Shown piece by piece: positions 9,632 through 17,376 of a stretch of 64,000 bases of DNA. The notes beneath the pieces are model-generated. The model was not told the DNA's origin. It was given only the letters and a program-made list of their open reading frames with translations, and did no database searches. The position numbers were made by a program, and so were the translations under genes. The stretch's first letter is position 1. Every line of letters starts with the position of its first letter. Source of the stretch: Irineochytrium annulatum (Eukaryota; Chytridiomycota; Chytridiomycetes; Chytridiales; Chytridiaceae); assembly GCA_027600665.1 (NCBI GenBank), contig JADGJL010000003.1:1-64000 (forward strand), given 5' to 3'.

Positions 9632-9833
9632 TTCAAAAAGTCTGGTTTTCAGTACCGAAAAGATGGAATGAAGATAGAAATGGAGTAGCGGAGCGTAGGG
9701 AAACTACGTGAGCAACTACAATGTTTCAATAGGAAACATACTTCGTAAGCTCCCGCTTATTTCGGCTGAATTTCAACTTCGATGCTGATAATGCCATTAG
9801 GCATGATTCGTAATCAAAAGCGGACTTTTTGAA
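9632..9833. repeat. Hairpin-rich element with 28-bp inverted ends (MITE-like repeat candidate)
   Basis: The left end TTCAAAAAGTCTGGTTTTCA and the right end, read on the minus strand, TTCAAAAAGTCCGCTTTTGA, match over about 28 bases with few mismatches. Inside are at least three hairpins: CGTAG-GGAAA-CTACG (9694-9708), ATGTTTC-AATAG-GAAACAT (9721-9738) and ATGCC-ATTA-GGCAT (9791-9804). It has no reading frame. It sits just after glmM and before the glmS promoter. It looks like a dispersed non-coding repeat, but there is only one copy in the window, so repetition is inferred. Confidence 0.55.
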
Positions 9834-9945
9834 TTTCCTCTATTCATGAATATTCCTGCGTCCCGGCCTGATGAGACCATAGGTCCGATTATCCGGTCGG
9901 GATTGTGGGTAAATATGCTGAAATTGTCACAGGTACTTTGCTCCA

Positions 9946-9974
9946 TTGCAAAATGGACCTGACGTGCATATAAT
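9946..9974 (+). promoter_or_regulatory. Promoter of glmS
   Basis: -35 TTGCAA (9946-9951), 17-base spacer, -10 TATAAT (9969-9974). Transcription should start near 9981, about 50 bases upstream of the ribozyme cleavage site. Confidence 0.8.
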
Positions 9975-10030
9975 GAGTGGAGTCGTCATTCAGACACAGA
10001 AAGTGAGGAACGTAAGGTTACAGTTACACA

Positions 10031-10250
10031 AGCGCCAGAGCTTGGAGTTGCGCGGGAAGATGTTGAACTTAGAATTTCTTCGAGGGTGAGGGAAGGCTGA
10101 TTAACATCAACGGCAATCAAGCTGACGAGGTGGAGGTGTTCGGATTGTTCGGCGGGGACCTCCCGGTGAAGCACCAGAGCCGTAAACCGGATTGCGGAAA
10201 ATGGATAGGTGACTGTCCACACAACGCGCCGGTGCAGGTGCAAGAGTCAT
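10031..10250 (+). ncRNA. glmS ribozyme-riboswitch (glucosamine-6-phosphate activated)
   Basis: Self-cleaving element that cuts the glmS messenger when glucosamine-6-phosphate binds. The cleavage site is A10031|G10032 at the start of GCGCCAGAGC. The conserved core CTGACGAGGTGGAGGT (10122-10137) is followed by GGCGGGGACCTCCC, in which GGAGGT (10132-10137) pairs with ACCTCC. The first arm is long: AGCTTG pairs with CAAGCT, and inside it GATGTT pairs with AACATC. The 3' boundary is approximate. The remaining 250 bases before glmS hold no gene or obvious terminator. Confidence 0.92.
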
Positions 10251-10500
10251 ACTAAAATTCAAATGAATGTGCGTGAAGAGCGTAAACAGTACGCGGACGG
10301 GAAAATGATGTACATTCATGATTGCATTCATAACAGCTTATGATGACAGCGGGGCGACACGAGATCGCTCTGATCATTGATAATTGAATAAGTACCAAGT
10401 ATTCATGAAACGCTAGGCAATCACTCATTTTTCCGATATGCCGCCTCTGCCCGTTTCTCTTCGTGACACAGTATTCATATACAAACGGAGGAAATAAACT

Positions 10501-12333
10501 ATGTGCGGTATTGTTGGATATATTGGTAATAAGAACACTCAATCGGTATTGGTCGAAGGATTGAAGAAACTCGAGTATCGTGGTTATGATTCTGCAGGTA
10601 TTGCGGTATTCACACCAGAAGGTCTGCAAATCACGAAAGCTCTGGGTCGCCTTGCGAACCTTGAAGCCAAGCTGGATGGTGCACCACTGGTAGGTAATGC
10701 CGGAATCGGACACACACGTTGGGCTACTCATGGTAAACCATCGGATGAGAACTCTCATCCACACACAGATGGAAGTCAGAAGTTCTCTGTTGTGCATAAC
10801 GGTATTATTGAGAACTACCTGGATCTGAAGGACGAATTGATGGCTCAAGGTCATACGTTCACTTCCGAGACAGATACTGAGGTTATCTCTCACCTGATCG
10901 CACGTGAATACAATGGTGATATCGTTAAAACAGTACAAAAAGTGATTACGTTGTTGCGTGGCGCATTTGCACTGGGTGTGTTGACTGAGCATGAGCCTGA
11001 GAAACTCGTAGCTGTGCGTCAAGCAAGTCCATTGATTATCGGTATTGGTGAAGGCGAGAACTTCATTGGTTCCGACATCCCGGCAATTCTGGAACATACA
11101 CGTAACGTGTACATTCTTAATGATGGTGAAATGGCTGTATTGACACATGATGCTGTCGAATTGATGACGATTGAAGGCAACTTTATTTCTCGGGAAATGA
11201 TTCGTGTCGATTGGGATGCTGTAACCGCAGAAAAAGGCGGATTCGAGCACTTCATGCTGAAAGAAATTCATGAGCAACCAAAAGCATATCGTGATACAAT
11301 GCTGGGTCGCATCGATAATGAAGGCAAAAAAGTTCAACTTCCTGAGTTGAAAATGACTGAAGAACAAATTAAAAATATCCGTAACGTTCAAATCATTGCA
11401 TGTGGTACAGCGTACCATGCAGGTCTGGTTGGACGTACAGTGATTGAGCAATTGGTGCGTATTCCGGTTGAAACAGATGTGGCTTCCGAGTACCGTTACC
11501 GTTCCCCAATCGTGCACAAAGATACACTCGTAATCGTAGTGAGCCAATCTGGTGAAACTGCCGATACGCTTGCTGCATTGCGTGAAGCACAATCGAATGG
11601 TGCACATGTACTTGCAATCACAAACGTCGTGGGCAGCTCCATTGCACGTGATGCAGATGATGTTATCGCAACATTGGCAGGTCCTGAAATTGCTGTAGCT
11701 TCTACCAAAGCGTATACTTCACAGTTGATCGCGTTCAACTTGCTTGGTCTGTACCTTGCACAAGTTCGTGGTACTCAAACTGCTGAAGAGATTGCACACA
11801 CGCTGGCAGCGATGCAAGCATTGCCTGAGCAAGTGGAATCCATGTTGGAACAAGCGGATGCAATCAAAGGATATGCAGAGCAAATCTCCAAACATGAACA
11901 TCTCTTCTTCATCGGCCGTGGTCTTGACTATGCAGTAGCTCAAGAAGGATCGTTGAAACTGAAAGAGATCTCTTACATTCACTCCGAAGCTTATGCTGCA
12001 GGTGAGTTGAAACACGGTACGCTTGCATTGATCGAAGACGGTATCCCTGTTATTGCCCTGGCAACGCAGGAGAACGTACTTGAGAAAACAGTGAGCAATA
12101 TCAAAGAAGTGAAAGCACGTGGCGCGGATGTACTGGCGATTACGTACGAAGAGCACGTAGCACCATTGCTGAAATCCGTAGACCAAGCGTTTGCGATTCC
12201 TAAGACGCTGCCACTCTTGAGCCCGGCTCTGTCTGTAGTTGCGCTGCAATTGCTGGCATACTATGCTTCCCTGGCACTGGGTCATGATGTGGATAAACCA
12301 CGTAACTTGGCGAAAAGCGTAACGGTTGAGTAA
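10501..12333 (+). CDS. glmS: Glutamine-fructose-6-phosphate aminotransferase (isomerizing)
   Basis: Makes glucosamine-6-phosphate from fructose-6-phosphate and glutamine, the entry step to amino-sugar and cell-wall synthesis. The 610 residues begin MCGIVGYIG, so Cys2 becomes the N-terminal glutaminase nucleophile. Two SIS sugar-isomerase domains follow (about 285-425 and 455-600), and the protein ends with the family's typical PRNLAKSVTVE. The ribosome binding site is GGAGG before ATG 10501. It has its own promoter and a ribozyme leader, so it is controlled separately from glmM. A perfect-stem terminator ends the transcript. Confidence 0.98.
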   Translation: MCGIVGYIGNKNTQSVLVEGLKKLEYRGYDSAGIAVFTPEGLQITKALGRLANLEAKLDGAPLVGNAGIGHTRWATHGKPSDENSHPHTDGSQKFSVVHNGIIENYLDLKDELMAQGHTFTSETDTEVISHLIAREYNGDIVKTVQKVITLLRGAFALGVLTEHEPEKLVAVRQASPLIIGIGEGENFIGSDIPAILEHTRNVYILNDGEMAVLTHDAVELMTIEGNFISREMIRVDWDAVTAEKGGFEHFMLKEIHEQPKAYRDTMLGRIDNEGKKVQLPELKMTEEQIKNIRNVQIIACGTAYHAGLVGRTVIEQLVRIPVETDVASEYRYRSPIVHKDTLVIVVSQSGETADTLAALREAQSNGAHVLAITNVVGSSIARDADDVIATLAGPEIAVASTKAYTSQLIAFNLLGLYLAQVRGTQTAEEIAHTLAAMQALPEQVESMLEQADAIKGYAEQISKHEHLFFIGRGLDYAVAQEGSLKLKEISYIHSEAYAAGELKHGTLALIEDGIPVIALATQENVLEKTVSNIKEVKARGADVLAITYEEHVAPLLKSVDQAFAIPKTLPLLSPALSVVALQLLAYYASLALGHDVDKPRNLAKSVTVE

Positions 12334-12378
12334 GGTTGATTCTGAATTTATTTTTTAAAAGTAAATAGGTATTTAAAA

Positions 12379-12413
12379 AGATGATATGACCTGGTCATAT
12401 CATCTTTTTTTGT
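12379..12413 (+). terminator. Terminator of glmS
   Basis: AAGATGATATGAC / GTCATATCATCTT long perfect stem followed by seven T. Confidence 0.92.
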
Positions 12414-12495
12414 TATCCAGTATACTGATTATAGGAATTTTCATCATCAATAGATCTAAGTTGAATGAACATATTGCAAACGAAGAGAGGTTAAA

Positions 12496-13011
12496 ATGAT
12501 GGAGACATGTGCGGATGTGTTGATCGTGGTCGATCTACAAAATGGCGTTTGTTATGATGGAAATCATTTGTATGATTTGAATAATTTACTGAATAGGGTG
12601 AATAGAAGAATTGCTTTGTATAGAGAAATACATAAACCGATTATATTTGTTCAACACTGTGATGAAACATTAGTGCCAGGAGAAGAACCATGGGCGATAC
12701 ATGCCGATCTTGATGTTCAAGAGCAAGATTTTTTTGTGCAGAAAATGCATGCGAATTCGTTCTACGAAACAAATCTGAAAAGTCTATTGGACCAATTAGC
12801 TGTAAGTCGTATCGAGTTCTGTGGCGCCCAAACAGAATACTGTATGGATGCTACAATAAAATATGCTCATGGATTGGGATACGACAACTATATGATACAG
12901 AATGGCACTTCCACTTTGGATAATCCATGGATGTCTGGAAAAGAAACCATTTCTTTTTATGAAAACATATGGAACCATAGATTCTTGAAATGGATAGATG
13001 GTGGATCGTAG
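12496..13011 (+). CDS. Isochorismatase-family cysteine hydrolase
   Basis: 171-residue small cysteine hydrolase with the isochorismatase/nicotinamidase fold. Asp13 in VVDLQNG, a Lys in the FVQKMHANSF stretch (about residue 83) and Cys in CGAQTEYCMD (about 119) would form the Asp-Lys-Cys triad. The substrate cannot be told; relatives hydrolyse amides or ureides. ATG 12496 follows AGAGAGG. It stands alone between two terminators. Its AT-rich codon use is a little different from the neighbouring glm genes. Confidence 0.85.
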   Translation: MMETCADVLIVVDLQNGVCYDGNHLYDLNNLLNRVNRRIALYREIHKPIIFVQHCDETLVPGEEPWAIHADLDVQEQDFFVQKMHANSFYETNLKSLLDQLAVSRIEFCGAQTEYCMDATIKYAHGLGYDNYMIQNGTSTLDNPWMSGKETISFYENIWNHRFLKWIDGGS

Positions 13012-13100
13012 AACAACGGATCGTACAAAACTCGCCACATAAAATTTTTAAATAAGACCAAATCTCTGTATCACATTAACATAAAATTGAAGGCATATAG

Positions 13101-13150
13101 AAGAGGTCTTAATGACATAAAATATGGTCATAGGACCTCTTTTTTATTTA
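13101..13150 (+). terminator. Terminator after the cysteine hydrolase
   Basis: AGAGGTC...AATGAC pairs with GTCAT...GGACCTCT, followed by six T. It faces the end of the convergent nitroreductase gene and may act for both. Confidence 0.8.
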
Positions 13151-13215
13151 AATACAAGTACGCGTTTTCTATATTAACAGTGGTCTAGATAAGAAGGAAT
13201 ATGTAAAGCTATGGG

Positions 13216-13866
13216 TTACGCCCAACTCGTAGTTGTTTCAACCGGGAGACGATAGGAAGGATAGCCATCTTTGGCTGCTTTACCTATGGAAATCAACATC
13301 ACGGGCTGGAAACGCTCTTTATCCAGGCCGAAGGCCTCAGCAATCTGGGCTTTATCATAACCGGCCATAGGATTCGTATCATAGCCATGAGCACGGGCAA
13401 CGAGCATGAGTTGCATGGATATGAGGCCTGAGTCAATGAGGTTCATATCACGCAGTTCGGCTGGAGTTATGTTCGCATAATAAGGTTGTACCTGCTGCTT
13501 CTGCATATCCATGATGTCTTGTGGCATATATCCAAGTTCCACCGATTTGCTGAAAATCTCCTCCATGTACTCAACATTGTTGGCATCGTAAAATACGGCA
13601 ATGACAGCGGAAGACGTTAGTGCCTGTGTCTGGTTAAAAGAGGCCAGTGGTGCAAGCTTTTCTTTGCCTTCAGCACTGTCGATGACAAGAAAACGCCACG
13701 GTTGCATGTTAATCGCCGAGGGGGCACGTGAAGCTTTCGCCAATATTTCGGTCATCTCCTCGCGGCTGATTTTCACTTCAGGGTCGTAGGCTTTAACGGA
13801 ATGGCGCTCCAAGACGATGGTATCAAAGTTATTGGTTTTGTTGAATTGGCCGGTAATTGTATTCAT
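13216..13866 (-). CDS. Nitroreductase-family NAD(P)H flavin oxidoreductase
   Basis: 216-residue FMN-dependent reductase of the nitroreductase family. The N-terminal RHSVKAYDP and RAPSAINMQPWRF motifs bind FMN, and the Gly-rich C-terminal MLISIGKAAKDGYPSYRLP is typical. It resembles the YdgI/YodC group. It acts in the cytoplasm on nitro compounds or quinones; the substrate is unknown. It is divergently transcribed from a MerR regulator with a dyad in its promoter, so the two are probably linked. A ribosome binding site (GAGGAGAGA) precedes the ATG on the minus strand. Confidence 0.9.
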   Translation of the reverse strand: MNTITGQFNKTNNFDTIVLERHSVKAYDPEVKISREEMTEILAKASRAPSAINMQPWRFLVIDSAEGKEKLAPLASFNQTQALTSSAVIAVFYDANNVEYMEEIFSKSVELGYMPQDIMDMQKQQVQPYYANITPAELRDMNLIDSGLISMQLMLVARAHGYDTNPMAGYDKAQIAEAFGLDKERFQPVMLISIGKAAKDGYPSYRLPVETTTSWA

Positions 13867-13945
13867 ATCGATCTCTCCTCATATCTATATTGGTGAGATT
13901 AGGATATCGGTGGTTATATCTGCATCCGTCTCACTATGAGGATTG

Positions 13946-13966
13946 TAAACTATGAAGTATACTTTA
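13946..13966. promoter_or_regulatory. Imperfect dyad, possible MerR operator
   Basis: TAAACTAT-GAAGT-ATACTTTA, 8-bp arms with one mismatch, located between the divergent nitroreductase and MerR genes. MerR proteins bind such dyads between the -35 and -10 boxes. A weak TTGTAA (13943) overlaps its left edge. Confidence 0.45.
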
Positions 13967-13995
13967 TAGCAAGAAGAAGAAACGGGGCGATTCAG

Positions 13996-14361
13996 ATGAA
14001 GATTAGTGAAGTAGCGAACAGTGTAAACCTTCCGATTTCCACGATCCGGTACTATGAGAAAATAGGTATTATCACGGATGAACATGTGCTTAGAGATCAA
14101 AATAACTATCGGAAATATGCACAGAGTATTATTCAGCATCTGGAAGTGGTGAAACAATGTGTGGCTGTAGGCTTTACGATTCATGAGATCCAATCGATGA
14201 TCTCTAAAAATGGGTTTTCAAGTAAAGATCAGGCAAGCATCATCCAAGCGAGAATATCAGAAATTGAAGAGGTGCAAAAAAAATTAGAGAATTCCAAACA
14301 AACTCTGTACGAGCTTCTTAAATCGGATATCACGTGTGAGGATGGATTTGGTAAGTACTGA
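13996..14361 (+). CDS. MerR-family transcriptional regulator
   Basis: 121 residues. The N-terminal winged helix-turn-helix MKISEVANSVNLPISTIRYYEKIGII is characteristic. A C-terminal coiled coil (about 78-112, ISEIEEVQKKLENSKQTL) serves dimerisation. No metal-binding cysteine cluster is seen (one Cys near the C-terminus), so it is more like stress- or aldehyde-responsive members. The start is set at ATG 13996 because the upstream dyad and likely transcription start lie inside the longer frame that opens at 13936. The divergent nitroreductase is its likely target. It converges on a VOC gene with no visible terminator between. Confidence 0.85.
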   Translation: MKISEVANSVNLPISTIRYYEKIGIITDEHVLRDQNNYRKYAQSIIQHLEVVKQCVAVGFTIHEIQSMISKNGFSSKDQASIIQARISEIEEVQKKLENSKQTLYELLKSDITCEDGFGKY

Positions 14362-14404
14362 GCGGGACGTACCTCTTGAGCTTCTCAGTCAGTATATTTT
14401 TACA

Positions 14405-15079
14405 TCATATTGAAACAATAGAGTACCGACCCTTTTGTAAATGTAGATTACCCGGCTTGCCAGCTTCCACCTTCACCTCAGTGGCAAATACACCGGGCAT
14501 CCGCCCATCTGGGAACCAGGGCATCTTTTTATCAATCACAATAAACATGCCTTCTGCATTACCTGTGGGGGAGAATTTCTTTCCATCTCCCGCAAAGGGA
14601 TCAAGGTGATAATGCTCATTCAATGTGCTCATCGTCTCAGGAACATCATCCACAGGCAGACCGATTTCACTAATACATATCAGATGCTTCGCTTCGAAAG
14701 CTTCATCGACTGCATTATCGAGTGAGTGGTGAGCGATGAATTCCATCAAGTTGCCGCTTGGGTCATAGAAATAGAAGGCTGTTGCATCCCAGTAGGGGAT
14801 ATAAAATTGATCTTGTCCATCCTTGGAAAGCAACGGAATGTTACGGTTTTGGGCCCACTTTTTTGCATCAGCGAGTGTATTCGTTGGAATCGTAAACGCT
14901 ATATGATAGTATGGATTCTCTTTCTCCGGTGCCTTCTTGAATGCAAGGACCGAGTCTCCTGCACGGAATGAAACGAATGTTGTATCATCCTCCACAAGCT
15001 CCAACTCAAGTAGTCTACCGCAAAACTCTCTCATGGCCTCGATCTGATGTGTCGACAAACTAACTTCTCTTATTTTCAA
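14405..15079 (-). CDS. VOC-family (glyoxalase/dioxygenase-like) protein, two-domain
   Basis: About 224 residues with two vicinal-oxygen-chelate repeats: roughly 1-125 (YHIAF...FYFYDPSGNLMEFI) and 130-220 (ICISEIGLPVDD...). YDPSGNLMEF is the usual VOC signature. The reaction is unknown. The start is taken as TTG 15079, seven bases after GGAGAGG; the frame is open further upstream to 15136 but that would overlap the LysR gene. It is 25 bases downstream of the LysR gene in the same direction, so it is likely co-transcribed with it. Confidence 0.78.
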   Translation of the reverse strand: MKIREVSLSTHQIEAMREFCGRLLELELVEDDTTFVSFRAGDSVLAFKKAPEKENPYYHIAFTIPTNTLADAKKWAQNRNIPLLSKDGQDQFYIPYWDATAFYFYDPSGNLMEFIAHHSLDNAVDEAFEAKHLICISEIGLPVDDVPETMSTLNEHYHLDPFAGDGKKFSPTGNAEGMFIVIDKKMPWFPDGRMPGVFATEVKVEAGKPGNLHLQKGRYSIVSI

Positions 15080-15104
15080 TTCAATACCTCTCCTTCTAAA
15101 CTCA

Positions 15105-15983
15105 TCATTGATTGAAATACTCGATCGTTTTCTCAATAAATGCCTTAGCCGATTGCGTCAGGTAACGGTCGGACCGATGGATGATCTCAAAGTGTCGGTA
15201 TGGTGGATCATCTGTAATTCGAATGCATCTCAGCGTGGGTTCATTCATGGCTTGGATCAGAGGATAAGGCAGCAGTGTTCCTCCAACGTTGGCTTTGACC
15301 AGACTAATGATGGAGGTTGCCGAACTGGTCTCCATGATGGTATTAAGGCTAAAACCATATTTACGACAATAGTCATCGACTAATTCCCTGCCGGTAAATC
15401 CTTCGGGGAACATCACCGTTTGAATATCACGTAACTCCTGAATTTTAATCGTGCTGCGGTCAGCCCAATCATGATTCTCGGAAACGACAAGTACGTATTC
15501 TTCACTGCACAAAGGAATGCGTACAAGCCGATCATCAGGGGCAGATGTGATCTCTATACCGATGTCGACTTCATTCTCCAACACTTGATTCACGACATAG
15601 ATCGAAGAAATAACCTTCAATTGCACCTTGGGGAACCGGGCATGAAAATCAACGAGCAATGGAGTGATACGGTAATCCAAATCGGATGGAAGAACACCGA
15701 TAACCAATCGTCCCCGCTGATCATTGCGGAATTCTGCTAGCGCATCCTGGGTATTCTGTAAATGCCGAATCATCTGTACACAGTGCTCCAGAAATAGGGT
15801 ACCTGCCTGGGTCATCACAATTTTTTTGCCGACACGGTCAAACAAAGGAACACCAAGTTCATCCTCCAACCCACGTATTTGTTGACTCAACGTAGGTTGA
15901 GATATGCCAAGTTTCTCAGCCGCCCGAGTAAAATGAAGCTCCTCGCACACGGTAATAAAGTTTTCCATCTGACGAATTTCGAT
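15105..15983 (-). CDS. LysR-family transcriptional regulator
   Basis: N-terminal winged HTH (FTRAAEKLGISQPTLSQQIRGLEDELGVPLFDR) followed by a LysR substrate-binding domain (about 90-290). The first ATG on the minus strand (15968) has no ribosome binding site. Five codons upstream the frame reads Ile-Glu-Ile-Arg-Gln, matching the family's usual Met-Glu-Ile-Arg-Gln start, with an ATC codon (15981-15983) six bases after AGGTGA. I place the start there, as a probable non-canonical AUC start; ATG 15968 is the conservative alternative (287 residues). It is divergent from an MFS transporter. Confidence 0.85.
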   Translation of the reverse strand: MEIRQMENFITVCEELHFTRAAEKLGISQPTLSQQIRGLEDELGVPLFDRVGKKIVMTQAGTLFLEHCVQMIRHLQNTQDALAEFRNDQRGRLVIGVLPSDLDYRITPLLVDFHARFPKVQLKVISSIYVVNQVLENEVDIGIEITSAPDDRLVRIPLCSEEYVLVVSENHDWADRSTIKIQELRDIQTVMFPEGFTGRELVDDYCRKYGFSLNTIMETSSATSIISLVKANVGGTLLPYPLIQAMNEPTLRCIRITDDPPYRHFEIIHRSDRYLTQSAKAFIEKTIEYFNQ

Positions 15984-16038
15984 GGGGAATCACCTCGTAT
16001 CATTGGTTTTAGTAATCATTTTAATAGAAATAATAGTA

Positions 16039-16067
16039 TTGTTCAATCATTCTAATGATTCTATACT
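16039..16067 (+). promoter_or_regulatory. Promoter and operator dyad of the MFS transporter
   Basis: -35 TTGTTC (16039-16044), 17-base spacer, -10 TATACT (16062-16067). The spacer contains a perfect dyad AATCATT-CT-AATGATT (16045-16060). A partial copy AATCATTTTAAT lies 31 bases upstream (16014-16025). The spacing suggests binding by the divergent LysR protein on one face of the helix. Confidence 0.65.
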
Positions 16068-16153
16068 TAATCTTATACCACTCGAAGATCATGTCATTAA
16101 TGAATTGGATTTTGGATGAGGGTAAGGATATTACTACCATGAGGTGATTCATA

Positions 16154-17338
16154 ATGAAACTACTTTATATTGTATTGGCACTGATTCTGGCTTCACTAAA
16201 CTTAAGACCACCGATTACTTCCATATCTCCTCTGATGAGTACCATACAGAATGATCTGGGTTTGAGTGGCATGACGGCCAGTCTGTTAACAACACTACCG
16301 GTATTATGTATGGGCATATTCGCTCCGTTCTCCGTAAGATTAAGTCGAAGGTGGGGGAACGAGGGTGCTATTGTACTGGCTTTAATTTTTATTGGGATAG
16401 GTACAGGATTACGATTGTTCGTGGGTGCAACTCCGTTGATGATGTTTACTTCTTTTTTGTCCGGTGTAGGGATTGCATTGGCAGGGCCGCTGTTGTCCAG
16501 CTTCATTAAGCAGTATTTTCCTAACCGAGTAGCAGCCATGGTCGGCATCTACTCTACTGCGATGGTGATGGGGGCCAGCATTAGTGTAGGATTATCCGTT
16601 CCGCTCCAGCATATGCTGGGTGGATCTTGGAGAGGGTCTTTGGCCACATGGACATTACTTGCAGTCATTGCATTGCCGATCTGGTTAAAGTTAGCCTGGT
16701 CTGCGCGTAAAGATCGACAATCCGGACAAACTCCGTCTGTCATTCATGCGCCACTACCAATGAAGAACAAGCGTGCATGGGTGCTGACCTTATTCTTCGG
16801 ACTGATGGCAGCGATCTTCTATTCATTAACCGCTTGGCTTGCACCAGCGATTCAGGGTCTGGGATATAGCCAAGAGACTGCTGGCAACGTCCAAACGTTA
16901 TTTACGTTAATATCACTGCCCTCAACGTTATTCATTCCCATGCTTGTACACCGATACCAAAGACGTGTGTTCTGGCTTGTTGGATGTGCGTTGCTGGAAT
17001 TGATAGGGGTCCTGATGCTGAATCTCTCTGTCAGTCCGTGGCTCGCGGCGATCCCGCTTGGGATTGGTGCAGGTGGGTTATTCCCGATTGCACTGATGCT
17101 GCCGATTGATGAGACAAGCAATGCTCAGGAAGCCAGCAGCTGGTCTGCCATGACGCAATCTGGTGGTTATATTCTTGGCGCACTTGGGCCGCTGGCAATT
17201 GGTTGGCTTCACGACCTGACAGGCAGCTTGGTGCAAGCATTCTATGGTTTGGCTATCATCATTGTACTGCAGATCATCGTGCAAATAGCTGTTGGCAATA
17301 AGAAGAGCACGGAAGTTGTTGGCCAGAAGCGGAGCTAA
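16154..17338 (+). CDS. MFS transporter of the CynX/NimT type
   Basis: 394-residue membrane protein with about 12 hydrophobic segments. It starts MKLLYIVLALILASLNLRPP, where the NLRP motif is typical of the CynX (cyanate permease/NimT) subfamily, and the MFS loop motif GIFAPFSVRLSRRWG follows segment 2. It probably exports a small organic anion or drug. ATG 16154 follows GAGGTGATTCATA. It is divergent from the LysR gene, which probably regulates it through the dyad in its promoter. It converges on the WYL regulator gene with only 38 bases between. Confidence 0.88.
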   Translation: MKLLYIVLALILASLNLRPPITSISPLMSTIQNDLGLSGMTASLLTTLPVLCMGIFAPFSVRLSRRWGNEGAIVLALIFIGIGTGLRLFVGATPLMMFTSFLSGVGIALAGPLLSSFIKQYFPNRVAAMVGIYSTAMVMGASISVGLSVPLQHMLGGSWRGSLATWTLLAVIALPIWLKLAWSARKDRQSGQTPSVIHAPLPMKNKRAWVLTLFFGLMAAIFYSLTAWLAPAIQGLGYSQETAGNVQTLFTLISLPSTLFIPMLVHRYQRRVFWLVGCALLELIGVLMLNLSVSPWLAAIPLGIGAGGLFPIALMLPIDETSNAQEASSWSAMTQSGGYILGALGPLAIGWLHDLTGSLVQAFYGLAIIIVLQIIVQIAVGNKKSTEVVGQKRS

Positions 17339-17376
17339 AAGTCATGTGAAGAAAATGTGTATAGAAAATATAGTCT

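Noticed and set aside
10252..11607. 451-codon open frame on the minus strand over glmS and its leader
   Set aside because: It lies antisense to well-conserved glmS codons, its product is rich in Cys/His/Phe without domain pattern, and it has no ribosome binding site; it reflects codon bias of glmS.
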